Shown here: piece by piece, positions 9,828 through 18,661 of the stretch | How the letters are laid out: each line of letters begins with the position of its first letter | Position numbering within the stretch: position 1 is the first letter of the stretch | NCBI RefSeq assembly: GCF_003576475.1 | Contig: NZ_QWGR01000001.1 | Coordinates: 620,001 to 684,000 of the forward strand | Reading direction: 5' to 3' | Length of the DNA: 64,000 bases | From: Maribellus luteus | GTDB lineage: Bacteria > Bacteroidota > Bacteroidia > Bacteroidales > Prolixibacteraceae | Program-made: the position numbers and the translations under genes | The notes under the pieces: model-generated | Told to the model about the DNA's origin: nothing | Seen by the model: the letters and a program-made list of their open reading frames with translations, nothing else | The model's database searches: none

Positions 9828-11351
9828 ATGAAAAGAATAATTGTTGTAATAATGATTATGGTTTCGTTAGGTACTTTTTCGCAACCAAAGAAAAACGTGC
9901 TCTTTATTGCGGTTGATGATCTGAAACCTTTGTTAAACTGCTATGGTGTTCGAGACATCAAGTCGCCGAACATTGATAAACTGGCGTATGCTGGAACACT
10001 ATTTACAAACAACCAATGCCAACAGGCAGTATGTTCCCCTTCACGTGCAAGCCTCATGTTTGGGATTCGACCAGATAGAACCAAAATATGGGATCTTCAG
10101 ACTCCATTGAGAACAGCAACAAAAGACGACAAGACCATAGCACAGTATTTCAAAGAGAAGGGTTACGAAACAGTTGCCTTTGGAAAGATCTTTCACATTA
10201 GCATGGCCGATAAAGAGCATGATACAGAATCATGGTCAATTCCTTATACGTCGGTAAATATTGAGAACTATCCGACAGAACTGGGAGAACCGTTTGCGGG
10301 ACATTTTCAGGATACGGAATTGAAGGCCAGTTTGAACAAGAAATTCCAGAGCTTAATTGCTGAGGGACAAAAGCCGGGGGCTGCAAGAAATAAAACGTTA
10401 CAGGAACTGAAGGTTTCCACCGAAATGCTCGATGTAGTGGATGAAGCATACCAGGACGGACAGATTGCGCAGAATGCCGTAAAAATGATAGACCAGCTGG
10501 CCAATAAAGAAAAACCGTTTTTTATTGCAGTCGGCTTTAAAAAACCTCATTTGCCCTTTGTTGCTCCTAAAGAATACTGGGATTTATACGACCGTAATAC
10601 AATTGAGTTAGCTAAATGGCAAAAAGCGCCAATTGGCGCTCCTGATTATGCCATGCACGACTGGGGTGAACTCAAATCGTATTCAGACATCGAAGCATAT
10701 GTGATGCCCAGTGGCGTTTTGGCCGAAGACAAACAACGCGAACTGATTCACGGTTATATGGCTGCTGTTTCGTACACTGACGCACAAATCGGAAAATTGC
10801 TGGATGAACTGAAGAAACAAGGTGTTGCGGAGAATACCATCGTTGTGTTATGGGGAGATCATGGCTGGCACCTCGGTGATCATAGCCTGTGGTGTAAGCA
10901 TTCAAATTTTGAACAAGCAACACGCTCGCCTCTGATCTTCAGTGCTCCCGGAATGGAAAAGAGACAGCAGAATTCCTCGCCGGTTGAGTTTGTCGATATT
11001 TATCCGACACTTTGCGATCTGGCTGGAATCGACATCCCTTCGGATCTCGATGGCGTGTCTTTGAAACCCATACTTTCAGGTAAAAAACAGAAGGTGAAAG
11101 ATTTCGCTGTAAGTCAATATCCACGTGGCAACCGCATGGGCTATTCGCTACGCGACGATCGTTACCGCTATACGGCATGGTTTCAGTATGATTACCGAGG
11201 AACAGAAAAGCCATCACAGGAAAATCTGATTGGGGAAGAATTGTACGATTACTCTATTGATCCGTATGAAACCACCAACTATGTAAATGAAAAAGAATAT
11301 GTCGACATTCACCGGGAATTGTTGAACGAATTACTCGAATTTCTAAAATGA
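9828..11351 (+). CDS. S1 family sulfatase 2 (iduronate-2-sulfatase-like)
   Basis: A 507-residue sulfatase with a cleavable signal peptide (1-19, LGTFSQ) and no lipobox, hence probably periplasmic. The metal motif is FIAVDDLKP (Asp30, Asp31), the formylglycine signature is CSPSRASLMFG with Cys69, and GKIFH replaces the usual GKWH. That GKIFH motif with VGFKKPHLPFVAPKEYWDLY is characteristic of the iduronate-2-sulfatase-like (S1_7) branch. WGDHGWHLGDHSLWCKHSNFEQATRSPL completes the active site. It starts 39 nt after sulfatase 1 and is followed by sulfatase 3 after 7 nt. Bacterial members act on various 2- or 3-O-sulfated sugars, so the mammalian name is only a family label. Confidence 0.93.
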   Translation: MKRIIVVIMIMVSLGTFSQPKKNVLFIAVDDLKPLLNCYGVRDIKSPNIDKLAYAGTLFTNNQCQQAVCSPSRASLMFGIRPDRTKIWDLQTPLRTATKDDKTIAQYFKEKGYETVAFGKIFHISMADKEHDTESWSIPYTSVNIENYPTELGEPFAGHFQDTELKASLNKKFQSLIAEGQKPGAARNKTLQELKVSTEMLDVVDEAYQDGQIAQNAVKMIDQLANKEKPFFIAVGFKKPHLPFVAPKEYWDLYDRNTIELAKWQKAPIGAPDYAMHDWGELKSYSDIEAYVMPSGVLAEDKQRELIHGYMAAVSYTDAQIGKLLDELKKQGVAENTIVVLWGDHGWHLGDHSLWCKHSNFEQATRSPLIFSAPGMEKRQQNSSPVEFVDIYPTLCDLAGIDIPSDLDGVSLKPILSGKKQKVKDFAVSQYPRGNRMGYSLRDDRYRYTAWFQYDYRGTEKPSQENLIGEELYDYSIDPYETTNYVNEKEYVDIHRELLNELLEFLK

Positions 11352-11358
11352 TACTGAA

Positions 11359-12819
11359 ATGAAAAGAAATTTTGTTTTAAGTCTATTCGTGTTGTTCTCG
11401 CTCACACTGGCAGCACAAACAGAAAAGCCCAATGTAGTATTTTTTCTGGTTGATGACTTGGGGTGGAACGACATTGGCACCAACGGTTCAGAGTTATACG
11501 AAACGCCGAATATAGACGCCCTGGCAGATGGAGCCATGTATTTTACAAATGCCTATGCGGCTTATCCTCGTTGTGTTCCATCGCGTTTTGCAATGGTTAG
11601 CGGTCAGCATCCAGCCCGCGATGGCCGGAAAGACGGTGCTATCCTGCCTTTGTCAACTGTTACAATAGCAGAAGCGCTGAAAACACATGGCTACGGGACC
11701 TTTTTTGCCGGCAAATGGCATCTTGGACATGATGTGCAGGAATTCCCACAAAACCAAGGATTCGATGTAAACAAAGGTGGATGTGCAGCAGGTGCGCCCG
11801 GATCCTACTTTTTCCCTTATCAAGACACCAAGAAATCAAAGAACAATGTCCCTTTCTTTGGGCTCGAGGAAGGAAAACCGGGAGAATACATCACCGACAG
11901 GTTAACAGACGAAACCATCAGATACATTCATGAGAACGACCCGAAAAAAACAGGGAAGCCTTTCTTTGTTTATCTCGCGCACTATGCCGTGCATACTCCA
12001 TTGCAGGCTAAAGCCGATCGTTTGGCCTATTACGAGAAAAAGGTGAAGAAAATGACTTTTGAAGGAGAATCTTATGTTTTCGGCCCCGATGGTAGGGCAA
12101 AAATGTGGCAGGATAATGCCATTTATGCCGCGATGGTCGAAAGTATGGACGAAAGTCTGGGCAGGATTGTTGCCGAATTGAAAAAACTGGGTTTGTATGA
12201 TAATACAATTATCATCTTTACTTCCGATCATGGAGGTCTGTCAAATTCGGGGATCGACAATAATCGCGAACTGGCTACCACCAATAAACCGCTTCGTGCA
12301 GGGAAAGGACATATATATGAAGGCGGTATAAAGGTTCCTGTTTTCGTGCGCTGGCCAGGTGTAGCAGATCAAAAATCGAAATCATCTGCTATAATAGATG
12401 GGATGGATTATTATCCAACGATTCTTGAAATGTGCGGCCTTCCACTCCAGCCTCAGGATCATCTTGATGGGGTGAGTTTTGTACCCGCGCTTAAAGGTAA
12501 AACCATAAACGAATCTCGCCCGTTTTTCTGGCATGAAACTGCTTCACGTCCCGGTCAAACAGGTGACCATGCTTGTTCAACCATCCGTAAAGGAAATTAT
12601 AAACTTATGCATTTCCTGGAAGATAACAGAATTGAACTGTACGATCTGAATATCGATCCGTTTGAGCAGCACAACCTTGCAGAAGAACTGCCACATGTTG
12701 TTAAATTAATGGATAAAGAGTTAAGCGACTGGAAGAACGAGGTCGGTGCTTCTGTGCTGAAGGAAAAAAACAAGGTAGAAAAGAAGGATAAGCCTAGGAA
12801 AGAAAAAAGTGAACACTAA
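11359..12819 (+). CDS. S1 family sulfatase 3 (arylsulfatase A-like)
   Basis: A 486-residue sulfatase with a signal peptide (1-20, TLAAQ). Metal ligands are in FLVDDLGWND (Asp32, Asp33). The signature is CVPSRFAMVSG with Cys72 for formylglycine, and GKWHLG and FTSDHGGLSNSG are also present. It belongs to the arylsulfatase-A-like group (S1_14/S1_16 type by look; not certain) and differs clearly from its three neighbours, suggesting a different sulfate position. A lysine-rich tail of about 20 residues (KEKNKVEKKDKPRKEK region) follows the fold and has no known function. The 7-nt gap after sulfatase 2 indicates co-transcription. Confidence 0.92.
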   Translation: MKRNFVLSLFVLFSLTLAAQTEKPNVVFFLVDDLGWNDIGTNGSELYETPNIDALADGAMYFTNAYAAYPRCVPSRFAMVSGQHPARDGRKDGAILPLSTVTIAEALKTHGYGTFFAGKWHLGHDVQEFPQNQGFDVNKGGCAAGAPGSYFFPYQDTKKSKNNVPFFGLEEGKPGEYITDRLTDETIRYIHENDPKKTGKPFFVYLAHYAVHTPLQAKADRLAYYEKKVKKMTFEGESYVFGPDGRAKMWQDNAIYAAMVESMDESLGRIVAELKKLGLYDNTIIIFTSDHGGLSNSGIDNNRELATTNKPLRAGKGHIYEGGIKVPVFVRWPGVADQKSKSSAIIDGMDYYPTILEMCGLPLQPQDHLDGVSFVPALKGKTINESRPFFWHETASRPGQTGDHACSTIRKGNYKLMHFLEDNRIELYDLNIDPFEQHNLAEELPHVVKLMDKELSDWKNEVGASVLKEKNKVEKKDKPRKEKSEH

Positions 12820-12855
12820 AAAACCTCTGATTCATATATTTTACCAAAACGTCGT

Positions 12856-14604
12856 ATGTATAAGTTAATTCTAATCTTCAGTGCGCTACTGATAATTCAA
12901 TATCAGCCGGCAACGGCGAAAGCCAAAAGTAAACATCAGAATGTTTTGTTGATCTTTTCTGATGATATGAACACGGGGCTGAACTGTTATGGAAATTCCC
13001 TGATTCATTCACCCAACATCGACCGACTTGCCGGAAAGGGTACGCGCTTTACACATGCCTATTGTCAGTGGTCGGTTTGCGGACCTTCGAGAGCCAGTAT
13101 TTTATGCGGACAAATGCCGGCACAGACCGGCATTCGTAATCTGAGTACCCAGTTGCGTGATGTAAGTCCTGATGTAGTTACCTTGCCACAGTTTTTCAAA
13201 AACAAAGGATATGTAACTGCTGCAGTTGGAAAAATTTTCGATCCGCGAACCGTTGATGATGGACATGATCAGGTGTCCTGGACAATCCCATATAGTATTG
13301 ATTACGGTTATCCTCAGGAATATGGCTCTTTTGTTAAAGGTCAATACCGGGTAACGAACAATACCGCAACAGAAATGGGACCTGAAGGTGTCGGTGATGA
13401 TGGTTACCTTGACGGCCAGATTTGCCTCGACGCACTTTCCAAACTGGAAAACTTTGCATCGAAACCCGATCAGCCATTTTTTCTGGCAGTAGGTTTTAAA
13501 AAACCACATATCCCGTTCATTTCTCCTAAAAAATACTGGGATTTATACAACCGCGAAGATATGCCGCTGGCCGAATTTCAGCAGTTGGCAAAAGGAAGTC
13601 CTGATTATAGTTTGTCGAAACCAGAACCCTTACAATATGACGATATTCCGAATATTTGGACCTACAATGATGTGACCAGAGGAAACGGAATCCTTGATTC
13701 AGCACTCCAAAAACAACTGGTTCATGGGTATTATGCCTGTATTTCGTATATAGATGCACAGGTGGGTAAACTGTTAGACAAGCTCCTTGAACTTGCCCTG
13801 GATGATAATACTATTGTGATTTTTTTGAGCGACCATGGGTATCATTTGGGAGATCATAACCAGTGGGGGAAACACACACAGCTGGAAAATGGAGTTCATG
13901 TACCTTTTATTATTTTTGAGCCGGGTAAGAAAGCAAATGTCTGCGATGAAACTGTTGATTTGTTAGACCTGTATCCGACACTAACCAACATGGTGTTTCA
14001 AACTACTCCGGAAACTACAACAGGAGAAAGTCTTGTACCACTCCTCGAAGGGCAACAGTTAAAATCATGCCTTGCGGTTTCGGAATACCGTTCTTCTGGT
14101 CATGCATCCTATTCTTTCCGGAATAATAAAAACAGACTGACACTGTGGATGAAAGGTGCCGACGATCGACCGGATCAGCAGGAATGGAAAAGTGATAGGA
14201 TTTTATCCAAGGAACTGTTCGATTATACTACAGATCAACTGGAAAGAATCAATCTGGTTGAAAATCCGGTTTATAAGAATATCGCAGACTCGCTCTTAAA
14301 GTCGGGAGAAGCATGGTGGAATTCCCAATATGCCATAATAGCAGGAGAGATAACCGGAGACAGGGGCATAAAAACTGATTATATACCTGCACCAAATCCG
14401 GTGAAGGATTACCTTAATCTGCCCGTTCATAAAAAAGAAGAAACAAATCTTCGGATTTATGACCTAAATGGCAGACTTGTTTTGCAAGCACAATATCCTG
14501 GTGATGAGATTTATGTGGGAAACTTAAAACGTGGTCGGTATGTCGTTTTATTGGATTGGGAAAGTATGGATGAGGTGATGAATTATTCCTTTATAAAAAT
14601 ATGA
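12856..14604 (+). CDS. S1 family sulfatase 4 with T9SS C-terminal sorting domain
   Basis: A 582-residue sulfatase of the same IDS-like branch as sulfatase 2. It has a signal peptide (1-22), metal motif IFSDDMN (Asp36, Asp37), signature CGPSRASILCG with Cys75, GKIFDPRT, and VGFKKPHIPFISPKKYWDLYN. After the catalytic fold (to about 500) comes a type A T9SS sorting domain (about 513-582) with PAPNPVKDYLNLPV, LRIYDLNGRLV and GRYVVLLD. Type IX secretion would release it or anchor it to the cell surface, unlike the other three sulfatases. Its stop overlaps the start of the next gene by 4 nt, so the two are translationally coupled. Confidence 0.93.
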   Translation: MYKLILIFSALLIIQYQPATAKAKSKHQNVLLIFSDDMNTGLNCYGNSLIHSPNIDRLAGKGTRFTHAYCQWSVCGPSRASILCGQMPAQTGIRNLSTQLRDVSPDVVTLPQFFKNKGYVTAAVGKIFDPRTVDDGHDQVSWTIPYSIDYGYPQEYGSFVKGQYRVTNNTATEMGPEGVGDDGYLDGQICLDALSKLENFASKPDQPFFLAVGFKKPHIPFISPKKYWDLYNREDMPLAEFQQLAKGSPDYSLSKPEPLQYDDIPNIWTYNDVTRGNGILDSALQKQLVHGYYACISYIDAQVGKLLDKLLELALDDNTIVIFLSDHGYHLGDHNQWGKHTQLENGVHVPFIIFEPGKKANVCDETVDLLDLYPTLTNMVFQTTPETTTGESLVPLLEGQQLKSCLAVSEYRSSGHASYSFRNNKNRLTLWMKGADDRPDQQEWKSDRILSKELFDYTTDQLERINLVENPVYKNIADSLLKSGEAWWNSQYAIIAGEITGDRGIKTDYIPAPNPVKDYLNLPVHKKEETNLRIYDLNGRLVLQAQYPGDEIYVGNLKRGRYVVLLDWESMDEVMNYSFIKI

Positions 14605-16406
14605 TGAAGCTTAATTTCATAACTATTTTGTTGATTATTGTATTAGGCGTATCAACGATAAATGCTCAGGAATCTAGTTTTTTCAGGGAAACCTGGAAGG
14701 CGAAAACATTTTCCTATCCGACAGAGAGTATACAAAAACAACTGCCGTCCGGTTCTACAGAAAACACCATAAGTATCTCACCTGCCGACACCTTGGCACC
14801 TGTTCTGCCGGTTCAGCTTGGCTTAAATACCACTTTTCGCAGTGGTACTGAAATGTTCACAGAACGTCTTCATAATTATAAGAATTCAGGAATGGGGGCT
14901 TTTCGCTTCCCGGCAGGAAGCGGGAGTAACACATATTTCTGGGACGGAAATATTCCCGACAAATTTCGTATTACAGTAGATCCAATTGATGGTACAAAGT
15001 CATCCGATTTGAATATTGAGGAATTTGTAGCTTTTGTCGATTCAATGGGGGCAGAGGCAACAATAGTAGTAAATTATTTTTATGCACGTTACGGAATTAC
15101 TTCTGAAGGAACGAGGGAATCTCGTGTAAATCAGGCAGCTGAATATGCTGCTGATTTTGTGAATTATGTAAATAATGTGCTCGGTGCGAATGTTAAATAC
15201 TGGGAAGTGGGAAATGAATGCTACGGAAAATGGGAAGTTGGCTTTGATGTAAATGGCAGTGTGGTTACCGGAAAGGAATATGGTGAAGATTTCAGGGCTT
15301 TCGCAATGAAAATGAAGGAAGCTGACCCTTCGATTAAAGTTGGTGCGGTAATGTGGCCTAAAAATGACAACTGGAACGACCAGGTAATGAAAGAGGTGAA
15401 AAACGATGCTGACTTCCTGATTACCCATAATTATTTCACAGCGTTTGAAGATGCTACTACAGAAAATATTTTGGCCAGCACATTGCAGATCAATGAAATA
15501 AAACAGCAAATGGGAGATTGTACTGTAAGGAATACTTTATTTCCAGCAGATCATTTTCCGGTTGCAATGACGGAATACAACAACCGTGGACCGCATACCA
15601 CTACCTTTTTAAATGCCTGTTTCACAGCCGAGGTATTGGGACGCATGATCGAAAGTGGCTATGGACTGGCAACACGATGGGCAGGTGAGTGGCAGTGGAA
15701 AGTGGGGACCCATGGCCTTTTTGCTGTTGACGATCCCGACCAGAAGGATTACTCGGTGCGGCAGGCTTATTTAATTTACCATTATCTGGATAAGGCATTT
15801 GGCGATCAACTGGTAAAAACCAGCACAACTAATTCCACCCTTCGGGCGTTTGGTTCGCGTTTTAGTGATGGGAAATATGCGCTGATGGTGATTAATCCCG
15901 GAGGTACGGAGCAAAGTTTCAATCTAAAATTGAGTGATGAAGTCTTGTCTGGAAAATGCTGGTGGTACGAGGTGTATGCTAATACCATTCAAGAAGACGA
16001 TAAAAAGTTTTATGTAAACGGATTTACATCGACTACCAACGGTGGCGGACCTGATAATTTTGTTGAAATTTTACCTTTTGAAACGAGAATTGACTACCAA
16101 ACGCAATTTTGCGTTAGGAAATATTCAGTTAGTTTTTTTGTGTTTGATACCAGCTTTGTAACCGGTTTTCGTTTCAAGACTTTCGATACTGAGTTGGAAA
16201 TTTATCCCAATCCGACTTCGCATGAAATATTTGTAAAAAACGACCAGACATATAATGAATATTTTATTTATTCCATGAACAGCCAACTGGTACATCATGA
16301 TTATATGAGTACTCCCATTGATGTTTCATTTCTTAATGATGGACAATATTTGTTAGAAGTGAAAAATAAAAGCCTCTTCTCGAGTGCTATTTTTACTAAA
16401 AATTAG
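14601..16406 (+). CDS. Clan GH-A glycosidase with T9SS tail (GH51/GH39-like, family not fixed)
   Basis: A 601-residue secreted glycosidase. A signal peptide (1-22, INAQ) precedes a (beta/alpha)8 barrel with a probable acid/base Glu206 in KYWEVGNECYGKW and nucleophile Glu325 in PVAMTEYNNRGPH, the spacing seen in clan GH-A retaining enzymes. FRFPAGSGSNTYFWDG near residue 102 also resembles GH51/GH39-type proteins. A beta-rich domain follows (about 400-490), then a T9SS type A sorting domain starting at IYPNPTSHEIFV (about 534). It is translationally coupled to sulfatase 4, which also has a T9SS tail, so both probably act at the cell surface on the intact sulfated polymer. Substrate (arabinan, galactan, uronide) is open. 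Confidence 0.82.
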   Translation: MMKLNFITILLIIVLGVSTINAQESSFFRETWKAKTFSYPTESIQKQLPSGSTENTISISPADTLAPVLPVQLGLNTTFRSGTEMFTERLHNYKNSGMGAFRFPAGSGSNTYFWDGNIPDKFRITVDPIDGTKSSDLNIEEFVAFVDSMGAEATIVVNYFYARYGITSEGTRESRVNQAAEYAADFVNYVNNVLGANVKYWEVGNECYGKWEVGFDVNGSVVTGKEYGEDFRAFAMKMKEADPSIKVGAVMWPKNDNWNDQVMKEVKNDADFLITHNYFTAFEDATTENILASTLQINEIKQQMGDCTVRNTLFPADHFPVAMTEYNNRGPHTTTFLNACFTAEVLGRMIESGYGLATRWAGEWQWKVGTHGLFAVDDPDQKDYSVRQAYLIYHYLDKAFGDQLVKTSTTNSTLRAFGSRFSDGKYALMVINPGGTEQSFNLKLSDEVLSGKCWWYEVYANTIQEDDKKFYVNGFTSTTNGGGPDNFVEILPFETRIDYQTQFCVRKYSVSFFVFDTSFVTGFRFKTFDTELEIYPNPTSHEIFVKNDQTYNEYFIYSMNSQLVHHDYMSTPIDVSFLNDGQYLLEVKNKSLFSSAIFTKN

Positions 16407-16882
16407 CGTTAAGTCGAGACTATGGTTGCCTTGTCAGTATTATTTCACAATTATTTTAAAACTTCGGTCATTCTCATAATTTAATCAATAGAATTCCTCA
16501 TGACTTGCCTCGGGGGTAATATAGGAAAGTTTGAAAACCTAAAGGTTTTCATGACTTTTTGAAAAAGCGTATTTTCGTTTATATGGATGAACATATTTAC
16601 AAAAGATATAATAAGACATTGAAGGACATGTTAACAGGATTAGAAGCATTAACAAATGTATGGGAGTGCAAGTTTTGAACTGCTCCGCAGAAAGTCAGTC
16701 AAGGTAATTCCCCAAAATTGACAAAGAACCGGTCAGACCGAATAGCCACTGGGTGTTGTTTCATTTTTAGTAGGATTGTACCAATTTGGATTTCATGTTT
16801 AATTGATAATTAAATATTCTCATTGATTTTGATTGCTATCCCTGTTTTAGTTCATTTTATTTGCTGTCATTTATTAACTAAC
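16407..16882. other. Gene-free stretch with IS debris
   Basis: No intact gene is seen. The stretch holds a hairpin and the first codons of a possible IS200/IS605 transposase (listed separately). AT-rich sequence without recognisable coding content follows, up to the end of the IS982 remnant. It marks the end of PUL A. Confidence 0.5.
16533..16625 (+). mobile_element. Possible IS200/IS605 left-end remnant
   Basis: A perfect 7-bp hairpin (GAAAACC TAAA GGTTTTC, 16533-16550) followed by T5 sits 32 nt before an ATG at 16583. The codons after it begin MDEHIYKRYNKT, which resembles the N-terminus of Y1 transposases in Bacteroidota. The similarity stops after about 13 codons and the frame closes after 31. 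The hairpin-then-tnpA arrangement is what the left end of IS200/IS605 elements looks like. The hairpin could instead be a plain terminator for PUL A. Confidence 0.35.
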
Positions 16883-17369
16883 GTGAGTTCGATCTAAGCG
16901 AATGTGCAGATATCACTTTGTTCAATGATTTCTTCCATTCTTAGAGTTGGTTTTTTAGGTAAAAAGGAATAAGCAATTAACCCCGAGAGCAGATTGGTTA
17001 GAAAGTTTTCAAAGCTATGGTGTCTGGTATGTTCGATTTGATAGATGTTTTTCAGTTCATCGTTTACTGTTTCAACCAGAGCCCTTTTGCAAAGCAGGAT
17101 TTTATCCTGCAGCAGCATCAGTGAGTTCTTCATGTTTTTTCGAATCCTGGTAATCAGGTGAATACCATCGATAAACAGTTCATCAAACAGTGATTTAGAT
17201 ATATACCCTTTGTCACCTATCAGTTTCCCGAAGATTTTATCATGAAAGTTTTTGTTTTTCAGAGGTTCCCGGTCGTCAACATTTCCTTGGGGGAAAAGAA
17301 AATCAAGGATCTCTCCTTTGTCGTTGATTACAATGGGTAGTTTGAATCCGATGGAAGTGCTACATTTGA
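16883..17369 (-). pseudogene. IS982-family transposase, N-terminus lost
   Basis: The minus-strand frame is open from 17369 down to a TAG at 16894-16896 and encodes about 158 residues of the C-terminal half of an IS982-type DDE transposase. Recognisable stretches are [60 protein letters not shown] and [15 protein letters not shown] followed by [13 protein letters not shown]. The N-terminal half is missing because an IS3-family element begins at 17370. The sequence just past the stop (TCGAACTCACGTTA on the minus strand) may be the outer end of the element. No N-terminal part is found on the other side of the IS3 element. Confidence 0.85.
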
Positions 17370-17406
17370 CTGTACGGTAAGTTAAGTGCTATTTTTACTT
17401 ACAATT

Positions 17407-17720
17407 ATGAATCAGATGAGAAAAAAGTTTGACAAGGAGTTTAAGAAAAAAGCAGTAGAACTTTCTTATGCCAGAGGCAATGCCACCGAGATTGCGGAAG
17501 AACTAGGAATTGAGAGAGCATTGCTTTACGTTGGCGTAAAGAGTTTAAACAATATGACAAGAATAGCTTTCCAGGCCATGGAAATCCGAAGATGACAGAT
17601 TTGGAACGTGAGAATGCCCGATTGCAAAAGGAGCTAAGGGATGCAAAGATGGAAAGGGACATTTTAAAAAAGGCAATCAGCATCTTCTCCGTGAGCGATG
17701 GGAAATCTACCAGTTTATAA
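17407..17720 (+). pseudogene. IS3 orfA, broken by a 1-nt deletion
   Basis: The HTH protein of the IS3 element. The ATG at 17407 starts MNQMRKKFDKEFKKKAVELS, a typical IS3 OrfA N-terminus with helix-turn-helix (ATEIAEELGIERALLY). After TAC at 17527-17529 the frame is wrong, because the expected LLYRWRKEF continuation appears only one base off (TGG CGT AAA GAG from 17532). That second frame runs on through a leucine-zipper-like segment (LERENARLQKELRDAKMERDILKKA) to a stop at 17718-17720. A missing C before GTTGG explains it. The lesion would prevent OrfA and OrfAB synthesis unless it is a sequencing error. Confidence 0.85.
17666..17672 (+). promoter_or_regulatory. A6G slippery heptamer for -1 frameshifting in IS3
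   Basis: A AAA AAG read in the orfA frame, inside the overlap of orfA and orfB. Slipping back one base leads into GNQHLLRERWEIYQFISDHRP and then orfB, which gives the OrfAB transposase fusion known from this family. Confidence 0.75.
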
Positions 17721-17749
17721 GTGACCACCGCCCCAGATTTTCTATTGAG

Positions 17750-18583
17750 ATGATGTGTAAAGTGTTCAAAATAAGCAGAAGCAGTTATTACCGATGGATG
17801 AAAAGTGGCCCATCTAAACGTTGGCTTGAAAATGAAGAGTTGCTGGTGAATATAAATAAAGTCTTTGAGGCCAGTTCTGGCAGCTATGGGAGTCCACGGA
17901 TTGCTATAGAATTAAATACACTGGGATTTCAGGTGTCAAGACAGAGAACCGCAAGGATTATGAAAGCGGCAGGAATACGGGCAAAACGAAAAAGAAAGTT
18001 TGTAGCAACTACCGATTCCAGACATGGCTATCCTGTTGCCCCCAACGTATTAAACAGGGAATTTACGGTAGCAAGGCCAGCTCAGGGTTGGATGTCCGAT
18101 ATTACCTACATCAGAACCAGCAAAGGCTGGCTGTATTTAACGGTTATTATTAATTTGTTTGACCGTAAGGTTGTTGGATGGGCAATGAGCAGAGGGTTGA
18201 GTGCAGAAGAATCTACAATTGCTGCATGGCGAATGGCAATTAGAAACAGACCGATTACGCAAAAACTTATTTTTCACTCAGACAGGGGTATTCAATATGC
18301 TTGTTCGGCATTTACCAATGTGTTGAATACAAACAAATGGGTTAAAAGAAGTATGAGCAGAAAAGGAAATTGCTGGGACAATGCAGTTGCCGAAAGTTTC
18401 TTTAAAACAATAAAAGTTGAGTTTGTCTATAAAAATCAGTTTTCAACTCAGGACCAGGCAAAATTATCCTTATTCAAATGGATAGAAACTTGGTACAATC
18501 GTAGAAGGAGACACTCTGCTTTGGGATACAAAACAATGGAAGAATTTGAATTAATAAATAATAATCAGAGAGTGGCAGCATGA
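17750..18583 (+). CDS. IS3 orfB transposase (DDE integrase domain)
   Basis: The catalytic part of the IS3 transposase, 277 residues from the ATG at 17750; the frame is open further upstream to the slippery site. The HTH_21-like region (SSGSYGSPRIAIELNTLGFQVSRQRTARIMKAAGI) precedes an integrase core. The core carries the DDE triad in MSDITYIRT, FHSDRGIQY and NCWDNAVAESFFKTIKVEF. The C-terminus has the usual WYNRRRRHSALGYKTMEEFE. OrfB itself looks intact, but the element is probably not autonomous because orfA is broken. Confidence 0.92.
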   Translation: MMCKVFKISRSSYYRWMKSGPSKRWLENEELLVNINKVFEASSGSYGSPRIAIELNTLGFQVSRQRTARIMKAAGIRAKRKRKFVATTDSRHGYPVAPNVLNREFTVARPAQGWMSDITYIRTSKGWLYLTVIINLFDRKVVGWAMSRGLSAEESTIAAWRMAIRNRPITQKLIFHSDRGIQYACSAFTNVLNTNKWVKRSMSRKGNCWDNAVAESFFKTIKVEFVYKNQFSTQDQAKLSLFKWIETWYNRRRRHSALGYKTMEEFELINNNQRVAA

Positions 18584-18661
18584 CTCTTAACTAATCGTAC
18601 AGGGTTTTGTTGCATATCCAAAATCCAACCGCAAAGAAATTTGCACAAAAACTTATGAATT

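Larger units (their letters stand above)
17370..18602 (+). mobile_element. IS3-family insertion sequence
   Basis: A 1233-bp element bounded by imperfect 19-bp inverted repeats. The left end at 17370-17388 reads CTGTACGGTAAGTTAAGTG, and the right end at 18584-18602 is its reverse complement at 16 of 19 positions. It holds the two overlapping frames orfA and orfB with an A6G slippery site at 17666-17672, as expected for programmed -1 frameshifting in IS3. It is inserted in, or abuts, an IS982 transposase gene. No target duplication is evident at the two flanks. Confidence 0.88.

Noticed and set aside
16533-16560. Hairpin plus T5 as the terminator of PUL A
   Set aside because: Possible, but it lies 127 nt after the last stop and directly before a Y1-transposase-like start, so it was listed as a tentative IS end.
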